From: Neostethus bicornis
Taxonomy: Eukaryota; Chordata; Actinopteri; Atheriniformes; Phallostethidae
Direction: 5' to 3'
NCBI GenBank assembly: GCA_902685375.1
Contig: CACRXE010000043.1
Location: forward strand, 1,479,001-1,543,000
DNA: 64,000 bases
Both the position numbers and the translations under genes were made by a program. Below are positions 54,021-64,000 of this stretch, piece by piece; position 1 is the first letter of the stretch, and the number at the start of each line of letters is the position of its first letter. A model generated the notes under the pieces. It saw nothing but the letters and a program-made list of their open reading frames with translations. It was not told where the DNA came from and ran no database searches.

Positions 54021-54514
54021 CAGCTGAGCTTCACACTTCTGGCCCCTCTTCGTCCTGCTGGGGTCCCGTCCTGCTCGCCGTCGGACATTCTACCACTGAG
54101 CTAATGATGTTTCATTAATAATAAAAATAGTAACTAACTAATTTAACTCTGAGCAAATGTTTCTATGTCTCTAAATCAGCAGGAGGAGGACTGAGTGTGT
54201 TACTCCATGTCTTTAAGTCAGCAGGAGGAGGACTGAGTGTGTTGGCACCTTTCCTCCAACTGGGTTTGGTTTTGGACAGCACTTAACATAACGAGCACTC
54301 TGTGAGCATGTGCAAACTACGGGGCATTGAGTAGGGAGCTATTTTGGAACAGGACTCTAAAATGTCCAGGCAGTAATGTTGTCTCTATAGAAACAACATT
54401 AGCGGTATCGTACAAGCAGTGGGATGTATGAGACTTATTCTGCACAGACGGTAAGAGGGTTAAAACCCTTCCAGAATGTTTCCTTATATCAGTTGGTTTT
54501 GAGTTTCAAGATTT

Positions 54515-54645
54515 CAAATCCCGCGACAGACTGGCGACCTGTTCGGGGTGTACCCTGCCCTTCGCCTTAAATTAGCCGGGATGGGCTCCGGCACCCCCCG
54601 CAAACCCATAAGGGATAGACAGATAAGAAGATGACTGACTGATTT
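54515..54645 (-). repeat. Dispersed repeat fragment
   Basis: 'gcgacagactggcgacctgt', 'ggggtgtaccctgcccttcg', 'ataagaagatgactgactg'. Confidence 0.7.
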
Positions 54646-55160
54646 CAAATCAGACCCTGGTTTGTCTGGACTTACCATGAACTCCATTTCCGGGGCAATG
54701 TTTTGGATTTGTATCTTTCCCAAGTAGGGTTATCTCTCCCACAAAAACAAAAATTACGAGGGGTCTCATTTATTAACTGTGCCATTAGTATAATCCGTAC
54801 AGATACCGACCTCTACGGAAATTGAGTGATTCATGATGTTGGAGTGCGTGGACTGTCGCTTAACTCTAAGACAACTCAGAAAGTACCGTTCGCAAATTAT
54901 AAGATGTAGGAAAAATACAAAACTTCAGTGGGTGACATAAATTCCCGAAGCGTAGCCAGTCCCTATACAAGTATGGCGTTCTATAGATGGGGTCAGGATG
55001 GGAGGGATTTACATCTGACATTGTTTGGAGTGATTTTTTAATCTTATGTTGCATAAAAAGAGTTACTGTTGTTTCAATAAATCCCAAATTTACATGACGC
55101 AAGCATCGCAGGTGAGCCGAGCCAAAGAGCCTTAGATCCTCTGAACCTGATGTCAACTTC
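54645..55160. other. Intergenic, nothing recognised
   Basis: No gene or known element seen. Confidence 0.35.
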
Positions 55161-55520
55161 TTAACCGTCTATCCCCCTTTCGAGGTTGCAGGTGGTGCCG
55201 GTTGCCATCCTGGCTGATTCAAAGCGAGGGGCAAGGTACACCATGAACAGGTGGCCAGTCTTTTGCAGACCACACACACACACACACACACATCCTCTTC
55301 CTTAGGGGAAATTTCACAGTGGCTGATCAGCCTAACAGGCATGCTTTGGAAGGTGGAAGGAAACCGGAGTACCCGGAGAAACTCACACATGGGGAGAACA
55401 TGCAAACTCCACACAGAAAGGCCAGTGTTTCAATCCTCACACCCACTCCGGGACTCAAACCCTTAACCTTCAAGATGTGAAGTCCCTGTTCTAAGCCCTC
55501 CACCACCATGCAGTTTTTTC
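55160..55520 (+). repeat. Dispersed teleost repeat with (CA)n
   Basis: It runs from 'tctatccccctttcgaggtt' to 'gcaaactccacacagaaagg' and 'ccaccaccatgcag', with an (AC)n run at about 55270-55290. Confidence 0.75.
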
Positions 55521-55688
55521 TGGATTCCTTCATTCAGATTCATTTGGATTTTACTTACTTAATTCAAATTTTAATGACTTTATTCTGATTTTAACTGAAT
55601 TTAACAAACTTTATTTTGGATCCAGCATCGCAGGTTTTTAATAGCTGGTCCCAGAAGGAATCATAAAGTTGTCTCTGATTCATGGATT

Positions 55689-55949
55689 TGAACTGTCACG
55701 ACTGGAGGTGCAAGTGGAAGGAGGGGGAGCTTCCCTTGTTGCAGGACAACAAACATGGTCTATTATTTAAGGAATTCCAGTTTGAGCTGCAAAGGGAGCG
55801 TTGCCTTTAAATAGGCACCAGGCTGACGACGCACAGCTGCTCCACATCAGGTTAATCGCCCAGGTGTTTGGGATCAGACTGGAGTCCAGGAGAGGGAGGA
55901 AGGTCCAGGCCTCGCTCTGGCGACAGAGTGAGGGGATCATGACATGAAC
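55689..55949. mobile_element. LTR-like element (55694-55944) with 5-bp TSD
   Basis: Exact TGAAC repeats (55689-55693 and 55945-55949) flank an element that starts TGTCACGACTGG and ends ATCATGACA. It contains 'tttaaataggc', as in its relatives at 47947 and 50997. Confidence 0.6.
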
Positions 55950-56620
55950 ACTTTATGACCAAAACAAATTAAAAATATTTGTTTTATGAGTTTAAAGTAG
56001 CCCAAAAGAGAAACTATATTTGTCATGTCATCTCAATCAAGAGATAAACAGACTTTAATAGACTTTTTGATAATGGTTGATATGTTTAGTCAGAAACAAT
56101 GACTCATTGAATAACACAAAGATAAAAATGAGACATCAGAAATTATTACTCAAGAATAGAAATCCCGATGGACGGATCAAGAGCTGTGTTAATCTTTTTG
56201 GGTAAATCAAATCTTTTAATTACTTAATTAACAATAAAAAGTCTACTTTTTTGTTTGATTAAATAAAGCAAGCGAACGCATGCTTCCATTTCTTGAAGAT
56301 GTGCTGTTTTTTCCGTTCCTAACATTTGAAAGCAACATTACTCCACCACAGAAAGTTTTTTGGTTTGGATCAAATGGAGAAAACTTTTGGTATTTTCTGT
56401 TTCCTCAAATGACCAAAGAAGTACAGACTTGTTCCATTAGATTTCTCACCAAAACGACTGTTTACTTTCTGTTTCCCTGCTGAATGAATCATTTCCTCAT
56501 CATTCTGTCATAAATCAGGTTGGACGCAACATCGAACAGATTACAGTCTATCTGATTGTTGAAGAACATGACTCTATCTGTAATAAGTCAAACAGGATCA
56601 AAAACGAATCTTTATTGTCG
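55950..56620. other. Intergenic, nothing recognised
   Basis: AT-rich. The ORF at 56280-56483 lacks motifs. Confidence 0.35.
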
Positions 56621-56629
56621 GTGTGGTTA

Positions 56630-57290
56630 AAAGAAGAGGAATGAAGATTAGTCAGAGTAAAACAGAGTACGTGTGTGAATGAGAGGGATCCAAATGGAAA
56701 AGTGAGGCTACAGGGAGAAGAGATAAAGAAGGTGGAAGTTTTAAGTACTTATGATCAACAGTCCAGAGCGATGGAGAGTGTGGAAAAGAGGTGAAGAAGC
56801 GTGTGCAGGCAGGCTGGAACGGTTGGAGAAAAGTAGCAGGTGTGATGTCTGATAGAAGAGTTTCAGATGAAATAAAAGGGAAAGTGTGGTGGGAGCGGCC
56901 ATGCTGATTGGTCTAGAGACAGTAGCACTGAGAAAAAGACAGGGAAACGGAGATGAAGATGCTGAGGATCTCTCTGGGAGTGACCAGGATGGACAGGATC
57001 AGAGGAACAGCACATGTTAGAGGTTTTAAAGTCAGAGAGGCCAGACTGAGATGGTTTGGACATGTGCAGAGGAGAGAGAGAGAGTACATCAGAAGAAGGA
57101 TGCTGGGTTTGGAACCACCAGGAAAGAGGACTAGAGGAAGACCAAAGAGGAGGTTCATGGATACAGTGAAGGAAGACATGTAGATATTTGGTGTGACCGA
57201 AGAGGATGCAGCAGATAGGGTTAGATGGAAGAAATTGACTTGCTGTGGTGCCCCTGAAGGGAAATGCCGAAAGGAGAAGAAGAATTTGCA
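56630..57290 (+). mobile_element. LINE-B 3' fragment with unexpanded site
   Basis: MKISQSKTEY-type start near 56642, then a single 38-bp unit (56885-56922), GFKVREARLRWFGHVQRRE, PPGKRTRGRPKRRFMDTVKE and WKKLTCC. The single unit shows the pre-expansion state. Confidence 0.85.
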
Positions 57291-57404
57291 TCAGCAGATC
57301 GCACAGTAAACCAAATATTGTAACTAAGTAGGACCCCTCCAATAATAATAATAATAGACTTTTCAGCTAGAAGAAAAAAACAGATCTAAGAATGAGATCT
57401 CAGT

Positions 57405-58140
57405 GTAGATCACATTCATATCTGATGGTGGAAGCTGTCATGCAAGATGTGGATCATACCTCCCTCATACCCCTGCTAGACTTATCCCCAGACTGATCTC
57501 TCTGTCCAGATCACCTCCTGATTTGCTCCACCTGTGGCCCCTGCACACCTACATCACCACTGCCTTTGAAAGGCTGTTTCTCCCCATGTTCCCTCTCTAG
57601 CGCGGCGAATCGGGTGGTGGTGGAGAGGGTTGTGGCTCTGTCACGGGGAAGGCGAAGGCGTTGGTCGGAAGGGGATGGCAGCAGTGGCAGTCGGAGGTAA
57701 AAGGGTGACAGTTGTATGCTGTACAGAGGACGGTGGGAGTGACTGTGGCACCGGTGGGTGGTAAAAGGAGGGGGCAGGTGGTTTTAAGCAGGTTAAGAAT
57801 TGGGCATATGGGTATGAGTGATACACTTAGGGTTATGGGTAAGCATTTGGATGGGAGCTGTAATTTCTGTGGGACGATGGAGGGGGTCAAACACGTGTTG
57901 TTGAGTTGTGGCAAATATGAGGAGGAACGAGAGGGCTGCAGAGTGTTGGGTTGGGACGGGTTTGTTTGGTCATCTCTTCCTTCTCTAGTCCCTCCACACA
58001 TAACAAGCTGTAAACCATCATCAGGAGCAATTATGGTTTCACTGTCTTGCTCTGTGACATGTCAGCATGATCTCCTTGGGCACGGGGTCTTTCCTGCAAC
58101 CTTCTGGCAACAGGGCGATTGCTCTTGCCACTGAGCCATC
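57405..58140 (+). repeat. Dispersed repeat split by a LINE fragment
   Basis: 57405-57452 ('cacattcatatctgatggtg') and 58005-58140 ('catcatcaggagcaattatg' to 'cttgccactgagcc') are the two halves of the repeat seen whole at 46935-47170. About 550 bp containing LINE-derived sequence lies between. Confidence 0.65.
57600..57995 (+). mobile_element. LINE C-terminal fragment with CCHC-like end
   Basis: The frame reads VVLSRLRIGHMGMSDTLRV, then CNFCGTMEGVKHVLLSCGKY, EEEREGC. The LR.GHT...C..C...H.LL.C pattern is the C-terminal zinc-knuckle region of I-clade and related LINEs. The upstream part is degraded. Confidence 0.7.
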
Positions 58141-58930
58141 CTTCCTAAAGTTAGCGAGGTTAACCCTCGTTCTCTGATCTCCTCGTTGCATTCGTCACAT
58201 TAGTGACATTGTTTTCTCAAGAGATAAAATGAATGAGTTCACGTCTAGTTTTCACTAGCGGGTTTCTTGTGTGAACTTGTCAGCTATTTTTAGAGTGAAC
58301 GCTACAGGAATCCAGTTTTTCAGGGTGCAACTACAAACCTGCGATTTCGGCTCGAACATCAGACCTAATCTGAGCATAAAAAACAATGTTTACACACGTG
58401 TAACAACCCTGTAAATATTTAAAACAGCTGGCAGGTTTACGGCTTACAAGCAGATGAAATATAAACTCAAGACATTTTAATGTTTACTCTTAAAGTCAAA
58501 CAGGCCAGTAAAAAGCAGGCTGATTAAACACGTTCATAACTTCATCCTTTCATTTGTATTGGATCTGGTTGATGCATGTTGGTGGAGAAGTGTGACAGAA
58601 ATGCATCTGTTTCTCCTCCAATTCATTCTTTACAGTAAGAGCATACGGCAGAGCTGTGGAATAAAAAAAACCACAATAATGCAGGCGTCACACAAATCAG
58701 TGTCTAAATGAGTTTGGATGTGATTTATGAAGATTGATGAGCCATGATCAGACCTTCTCCAACCATTGCTGTGTGTCTGATTAAAAAATGTAGTTAGTTA
58801 CATAATAAATGACCTCTCCCAAAAGTAACTAACTCAGTAAAAAAATCATGAAAGTCATTTATAACAAATTAAAGAAATTACTTCTAAAATCTCAAAGATA
58901 TTCGACAGCAAAAAATTTACACAAGAGATT
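58140..58930. other. Intergenic, nothing recognised
   Basis: No gene or element recognised. Confidence 0.35.
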
Positions 58931-59640
58931 GTTCCGTTTCGTTCCATCGTCTTCCACTTGTCCGGAGCCGGGGCGCGGGGTAACAGCCTCAAACAGGAAG
59001 CCCAGGCTTCTCTCACCCCGGCTGCATCCTCCTGCTCACCGGGAGGATCCCGAGTCGTTCTCCGGCCAGCTGTGAGACATAGTCTCTCCAGCGGATCCGG
59101 GGTCTGCCTCTTGGTCTCCTCCTGGTGGGACGTGCCCGAATCACCTCATCAGCGAGGCGCTCGGGGTGCATCCCGACCAGATACCCGAACTACCTCATCT
59201 GGCTTCTCTCGACCTGGAGGAGGAGCGACTCGACATCGAGCTCCTCCTGGATGGCAGAGCTTCTCACCCAATCTCTGAGTGAGAGCCCAGCCACCCTGCG
59301 GAGGAAGCTCATTTCAGCCGCTTGTATCGGCGATCTCATTCTTTTGATCACCACCCACAGCTGGTGACCATAGGTGAGGGTAGGAACGTAGATCCTGCTT
59401 ACCATGGTGAGGGTAGGAACGTAGATCCTGCTTACCATGGTGGGGGTAGGAACGTAGATCCTGGTTACCATGGTGAGGGTAGGAACGTAGATCCTGCTTA
59501 CCATGGTGAGGGTAAGAACGTAGATCCTGCTTACCATGGTGAGGGTAGGAACGTAGATCCTGCTTACCATGGTGGGGGTAGGAACGTAGATCCTGGTTAC
59601 AATGGTGAGGGTAGGAACGTAGATCATTGTTACCATGGGA
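58930..59640 (-). mobile_element. LINE-A, left half of an inverted pair
   Basis: 3' end at 'ttccgtttcgttccatcgtc', then the reverse-transcriptase tail, then a 33-bp array (59372-59640) with alternating GCTTACCATGG and GGTTACCATGG forms. It abuts the plus-strand copy. Confidence 0.85.
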
Positions 59641-59760
59641 CTATCTACACTCACCATGGTAACCAGGTTCTTTGTTCCCACCCTCACCACGGTAACCTGG
59701 ATCTATGTTCCCACCCTCACCATGGTAACCAGGCTCTACATTCCCACCCTCACCATGGCC
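59372..59760. repeat. 33-bp minisatellite meeting its inverse at about 59640
   Basis: Eight units in one direction, then three to four in the other, with the switch inside 'gttaccatgggactatctac'. Confidence 0.9.
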
Positions 59761-60170
59761 ACCAGCTGTGTGTGGTGACCAAAAGAACGACATCGGGAAT
59801 ACAAGCGGCCGAAATGATCTTCCTCTGCAGCGTGGCTGGAATCTCACTCAGAAATAGTGGGAGGAACTCAGCCATCCGGGAGGAGCTCGGAGTACAGCAG
59901 CTGCTCTTCTGGGTCGAGAGAAGCCAGATGGAGTGGTTTGGGCATCTGGTTAGGATTCCTCCAGATTGCCTCGCTGGTGAGGTGTTTCAGGTACGTCTGA
60001 CCAGGAGGAGGCAGACCCAGGACCTCATTTAAAGACTTTGTCTCACAGCTGGACAGGGAATGTCCAGCTGTGAGCTCCCAAGTGAGCTGGAGGATGCAGC
60101 CAGGTTGAGAGAAGTCTGGGCTGTTTCCGCTGCGACCCGGCCCCTGATAAAGCTGAAGAGAACGGATCGG
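59640..60170 (+). mobile_element. LINE-A, right half of an inverted pair
   Basis: It begins in the array (three to four units, 59645-59760), then HQLCVVTKRT, GIQAAEMIFLCSVAGISLR, REELGVQQLLFWVERSQMEW, FGHLVRIPPDCLAGEVFQVR and 'gaagagaacggatcggagc'. Confidence 0.85.
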
Positions 60171-60268
60171 AGCACAAAGCAGGCAGAAGCATATTGTTCA
60201 AAACCTCAGCATCAACGTTTTCTTTTTTTTTTCTTATGAAACCGCTTGTTTTGTAAAAATTTTGTAAA

Positions 60269-60416
60269 AATTATTATTATTATTATTATTTTTATTTATT
60301 TTATTTTTATTATTTTTATTTTATATGTTTGCACACCAGTACCAGAACAAGTTCCTAGTCTCTGATGTTTTTCACTGACATGGCAATAAAAGCATTCTGA
60401 TTCTGATTCTGATTGT
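60269..60416 (+). mobile_element. (TTA)n microsatellite and LINE 3' tail with (TTCTGA)n
   Basis: A run of ATT/TTTATT units at 60269-60325 is followed by 'ttgcacaccagtaccagaac', 'catggcaataaaagcattc' and TTCTGATTCTGATTCTGATT. Such tails end several fish non-LTR elements. Confidence 0.55.
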
Positions 60417-60419
60417 TTG

Positions 60420-61520
60420 GTGACTAATGGCCCACTTAGTTTGTCCTGAGTGGTTTTATAGGTTTTTGGATCAAATATCAAGAGGCTTTTCCAGAAGCTT
60501 TCACGTAACAACTCGGTGAGATTTCCGAAACACAAGATGCAGATTTTTTTTTTCTATAATAAATAAACAATAGAACAACATTTAAAAAACACTCCATTTG
60601 AGGCAAAAAACACACATTGTTTTTCTGTTAAGGACCAGATTTCAGCAACATTTCTATTGAATGGTGACAAGGATAAACAGCCAGTCGTGCTCAAAGCATG
60701 TGCAATGCTGTTTGACACACACTGTTCACTTAAAGTCAAACATTAAAATAACCTCTTCCCCTCTCCTCACAGATCTTTGTGTCCTTCCCCTGACAAACAT
60801 CAACTCTAAAACCCAGAAAGCTAATGATTCTTGACTGAAACATAACCATCCATTTCTGTTTCACATTTACCTCTGGCTGATTCGATTAGCTTCGGACTAA
60901 CCGCAGGCTTAGAAAACATTTACACAGTTCCTCTGAAACAGGACAGGAACTTACACGTGCCTCTTGCACCACTGGCCAAACGGATGCTTTAGAAATTTCA
61001 GCAAAACATTTGTTTTTAAGTTTTAAAAATCTTGTGGAACATTGCACGCAAAACATCGTCATTTCTGGCCAATCAGATTAAATGACAGCACTGCCATCAC
61101 TCCTCACTGAGTGGTCGTTCACTTAGAAAAACCACAATGTCTGTAAGGGTGTGTCGACACAACCGAGTCTGCATGACATGATGCAGCATGAAATAGGATT
61201 GCAGATCATATGACAGCATATCATAGTAAAAATACAACATTTCTATGTGTGTTATGTTTTATTTAAAGTGAAACATGCTTTAAATACAGGGATTCCACAG
61301 GGCTGTGTTCTGAGCCCCTCTTAAATAGCTCAGTGTAAGGCTGAACTAGGTGCTACAAAAAACAAATTAAATGTTGTATTTGAATCTTGTTGTCAGGAGA
61401 CACACTCTACAACCCTTACACAGGCTGGGACCACCGTGTGCCTCCACTCAATTTAATTTCATTCCAGCTACTACGCCTTGAAAACAACCGGCCAATCAAA
61501 GAATAGAGATGACATGACAA
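60420..61520. other. Intergenic, nothing recognised
   Basis: No supported gene. The ORFs at 60296-60535 and 60554-60739 lack motifs. Confidence 0.35.
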
Positions 61521-61524
61521 CCAC

Positions 61525-61830
61525 AATGAGCTTCCTCCGCACGGTGGCTGGGCTCTCACTCAAAGATCAGCCATCCGGGAGGAGCTCGGTGTCGAGCCCC
61601 TCCTCCAGGTCGAGAGGAGCCAGATGGGGGTGATTTGGGCATCTGGTCAGGATGCCCCCTGAGTGCCTCGCTGGAAAGACTGTCTCACAGTTGGCTGGAA
61701 AACGACTCGGATCCATCCAGGTGAGCTGGAGGATGCAGCCGGGGAGAGAGAAGACTGGGCTTCCCATCTGAGGCTGTTGCCCCCGCGATCCTGCCCCCGG
61801 ATGAGCGAAAGATGACGGACCGGAGAGGAC
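61525..61830 (+). mobile_element. LINE-A 3' fragment with internal deletion
   Basis: 'atgagcttcctccgcacggt' to 'ggtgagctggaggatgcagc' and 'cgaaagatgacggaccg'. About 70 bp of the usual body are missing near 61670. Confidence 0.8.
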
Positions 61831-62210
61831 ATTATGACATCAAATGTAAAAGCATCCATTTGTGTTTGTTTATACTTCTTTAGCTGAACAATAAGGTTGT
61901 TTTATTCATATCAAACATGCAGCAACGATGCCTGAAAGAAAAAAAATTAAAGCCAGAACAAAGACAAGAGTTTTATTCAAAGAAAAAATGTGGTTGCTGC
62001 CGACGGGTTTTGAGCAAAGTTGAATTTTTCAGTTAGTGCGGTTAGTCCGGTGCACTACACACATTACTGGTTCCAGCTGGAAAAAAGGACCCGACCCTGC
62101 AGGAAGATCGAATTCCAGTGGCGGAGGTCAGGTCCAGGGTGGGAAAGAAACCCACAGCTGGATCAGGTTGTTACACCACCAAATTATTTCCAGTACAATT
62201 TGAAGTAAAT
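61830..62210. other. Intergenic, nothing recognised
   Basis: No gene or repeat recognised. Confidence 0.35.
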
Positions 62211-62211
62211 G

Positions 62212-62418
62212 GGGAGATGGTGGCTCAGTGGGTAGAGCGTTCGCCCGCAAACCGGAAGTTCGCAGGTTTCAATCCCACTGAGTGCACATCTAGGGTCCTT
62301 GGAGAAGACCCTAACCCCTCGTTTCTCCCACCGTTGGTGCCGTCATAGGTGGCAGCCTGCTGCGGTGAAATACAGCACAATAATTTCCCGTGAGGGATTA
62401 ATAAAGTATTAAAATAAA
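62212..62418 (+). mobile_element. tRNA-derived SINE, best-preserved copy
   Basis: A box TGGCTCAGTGG (62220-62230) and B-box-like GGTTTCAATCC (about 62265-62275) lie at tRNA-like spacing. Then come 'gtccttggagaagaccctaa', 'cagcctgctgcggtg' and the tail 'gggattaataaagtattaaa'. Confidence 0.85.
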
Positions 62419-62487
62419 TAAATAAAGTTTAAAGTGTTTAAATACATCTACATTACCAAGTTTGGTTACAGACCCAGTTGATCTTTC

Positions 62488-63075
62488 ACACACCCGAGGA
62501 AATACATTTCCCATTGGGAAGAACTCCACCTCCCAGTAGGAAGGACTACTGTATATCTCCCATCAGAAAAGACTACATCTTCCGTTAGGGAGGACTACAT
62601 CTCCTCGCAGGAAGAACTACATCTCCGATGTAGTCCAACTCTCCGTAGGAAGGACTACATCTACCATCAGGAAGGACTACACCTCCGATGTAGTCCAACT
62701 CCCTGTATGAAGAACTACATCTCCCCGTAGGAAGAACTACATCTCCCCGTATGAAGAACTACATCTCCCCGTAGGAAGAACTACATCTCCCCGTATGAAG
62801 AACTACATCTCCCCGTAGGAAGAACTACATCTCCCCGTATGAAGAACTATATCTCCCCGTAGGAAGAACTACATCTCCCCGTATGAAGAACTATATCTCC
62901 CCGTAGGAAGAACTACATCTCCCCGTATGAAGAACTACATCTCCCCGTAGGAAGAACTACATCTCCCCGTAGGAAGGACTACATCTCCCCGTATGAAGAA
63001 CTACATCTCCCCGTAGGAAGAACTACATCTCCCCGTATGAAGAACTACATCTCCCATCAGGAAGGACTGCATGTC
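62488..63075. repeat. 22-bp minisatellite with 44-bp higher-order period
   Basis: Tandem units AAGAACTACATCTCCCCGTA with GG or TG joining them. In the core (about 62700-63050) GTAGGAAG and GTATGAAG units alternate, giving a 44-bp period. The left edge (62488-62700) is more diverged. Confidence 0.95.
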
Positions 63076-63209
63076 TCATAGGATCTGGAACACTTTAATA
63101 TTATCTGAAGAAAGCGGAGAAAGCAGTTTGAACTTTTAAATTCAGGCTGCCTCAGAAATTTGAACCTGAACAAAAGAAAGAAACGCATAAATTCATTTTG
63201 TCTTCTGAA

Positions 63210-63365
63210 GCCGCTCATCCATTACGTGATCACGGCTGGTACCAAAACCTATCCCAGCTGATAAATGGCAAAAAGTCGTGTACCCCCTGAACAGGTCGCC
63301 AGTCTATCATGGGGCCATGCACACATACAAGCATACACACACACACACTCATTCCTCGGGGCAAA
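63210..63365 (+). repeat. Dispersed teleost repeat fragment
   Basis: 'gaacaggtcgccagtctatc', 'atggggccatgcacacatac', 'ctcattcctcggggca' identify it. It is truncated after the (AC)n. Confidence 0.7.
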
Positions 63366-63760
63366 TGGAGAAATTCTTTGTGCTTATTACAAGTTTTTAC
63401 TTCCTTTTATGTGTCCTTTCTTGTTTTTATGGGTATGTTGATATCTGTTTGTTAAGAATGTTTACCGGGTTAGAGTTACGTGTGTTAAAGCAACAGGAAG
63501 TGTGATGTAGATATGATCAAAAACAAGAACCAGTCAAACCACAGACATGTTCTTTTGCTCTGACAAGAAAAAACCCACAACCAACAGGTCTTTGGAAGTG
63601 AAAACTTATAAATAAATATTATTAGATTTTAATAAAGAAAATGACCGAAACCGCATTAATTAAAAAGATGATTATCTTCAAACAAATTGATACAATTCAA
63701 GCTGCCTGTTTAAAGAGTTTTCACCATGTTTAAAGATTATTCCAACATTAAAAACACACC
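63365..63760. other. Intergenic, nothing recognised
   Basis: No gene or repeat recognised. Confidence 0.35.
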
Positions 63761-63761
63761 A

Positions 63762-63985
63762 CAAAGTTGTCTTCTGAACAGTGTACTTGCTGATCGAGAC
63801 GTTTCGACTTCCATCTGGAATAATTTTTAATCTGATAGAAGGGATCTAAAACTGATTCTATACATACTGAGTTTGTTCGTTCTATAAATAGAACCAGCTC
63901 TGAATTCCCTTCTATCAGGTTTAAAATCATTTCTGAATGGAAGTCGAAATCAAGCCGCAAGCACACAGTCCAGAAAACAACTTTG
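63762..63985. mobile_element. Palindromic MITE with ~85-bp inverted arms
   Basis: The left arm CAAAGTTGTCTTCTG through 'gacttccatctgg' and 'ctgatagaaggg' is the imperfect inverse of the right arm, which ends CAGAAAACAACTTTG. The loop is short. A half copy lies at 45335-45470. Confidence 0.75.
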
Positions 63986-64000
63986 AAGCCATGTCTATGA

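Noticed and set aside
57597..58134. Overlapping ORFs on both strands near 57.6-58.1 kb as genes
   Set aside because: The plus-strand frame is a LINE C-terminal piece. The Pro/Ser-rich minus-strand frames are its shadow.

Overview
The window reads as nuclear DNA of a teleost fish, probably a percomorph, though I cannot name the species. The grounds are short intron-rich vertebrate genes with GT-AG introns and AATAAA signals, abundant teleost-type LINE 3' fragments, tRNA-derived SINEs, a hAT MITE, Tc1/mariner remains and many minisatellites. It is eukaryotic: there are no operons, and most long ORFs are transposon remnants or repeat shadows.

Region 1 (1-35.1 kb) is a cluster of five related genes for small secreted cysteine-rich proteins. 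Each full copy has one non-coding and eight coding exons. It encodes 208 residues: a signal peptide followed by two tandem WxxW-type domains (the domain known from gel-forming mucins and CILP). Copy 0 (only its last exon, 238-337, +) is at the left edge. Copies 1 (1809-5036, -) and 2 (7398-10327, -) are head to tail. Copies 3 (21205-24351, +) and 4 (31833-34983, +) point the other way. Copies 3 and 4 lie in a roughly 10.6 kb tandem duplication and encode identical proteins. Copies 2 and 3 form a large inverted duplication whose homology extends past the promoters. Copy 2 has lost the GT of its exon 6 splice donor. All four full copies have a TATA box about 30 bp before the inferred start of transcription.

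Region 2 (35.1-44.3 kb) holds no gene I can support. It contains LINE and SINE fragments and one complete-looking non-autonomous hAT element (39024-39535) with an 8-bp target duplication.

Region 3 (44.3-49.8 kb) is one class A GPCR gene of the HCAR/OXER1/GPR31-like group. It is split by a 4.27 kb intron at the second extracellular loop. The intron carries a 5S rRNA-like element, an LTR-like element and other repeats.

Region 4 (49.8-64 kb) is repeat-rich intergenic DNA: inverted LINE pairs, three related elements with 5-bp target duplications (one of them in the GPCR intron), a decayed Tc1/mariner, a 22/44-bp minisatellite and a palindromic MITE at the right edge.

The most unusual signal is in two LINE families, called LINE-A and LINE-B here. 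Both carry minisatellite expansions (33 bp and 38 bp) at the same place in their reverse-transcriptase C-terminal region, the conserved Tyr-Gly motif. The 33-bp expansion keeps the frame; the 38-bp one does not. These arrays also vary between the two tandem copies and lie at the duplication junction.
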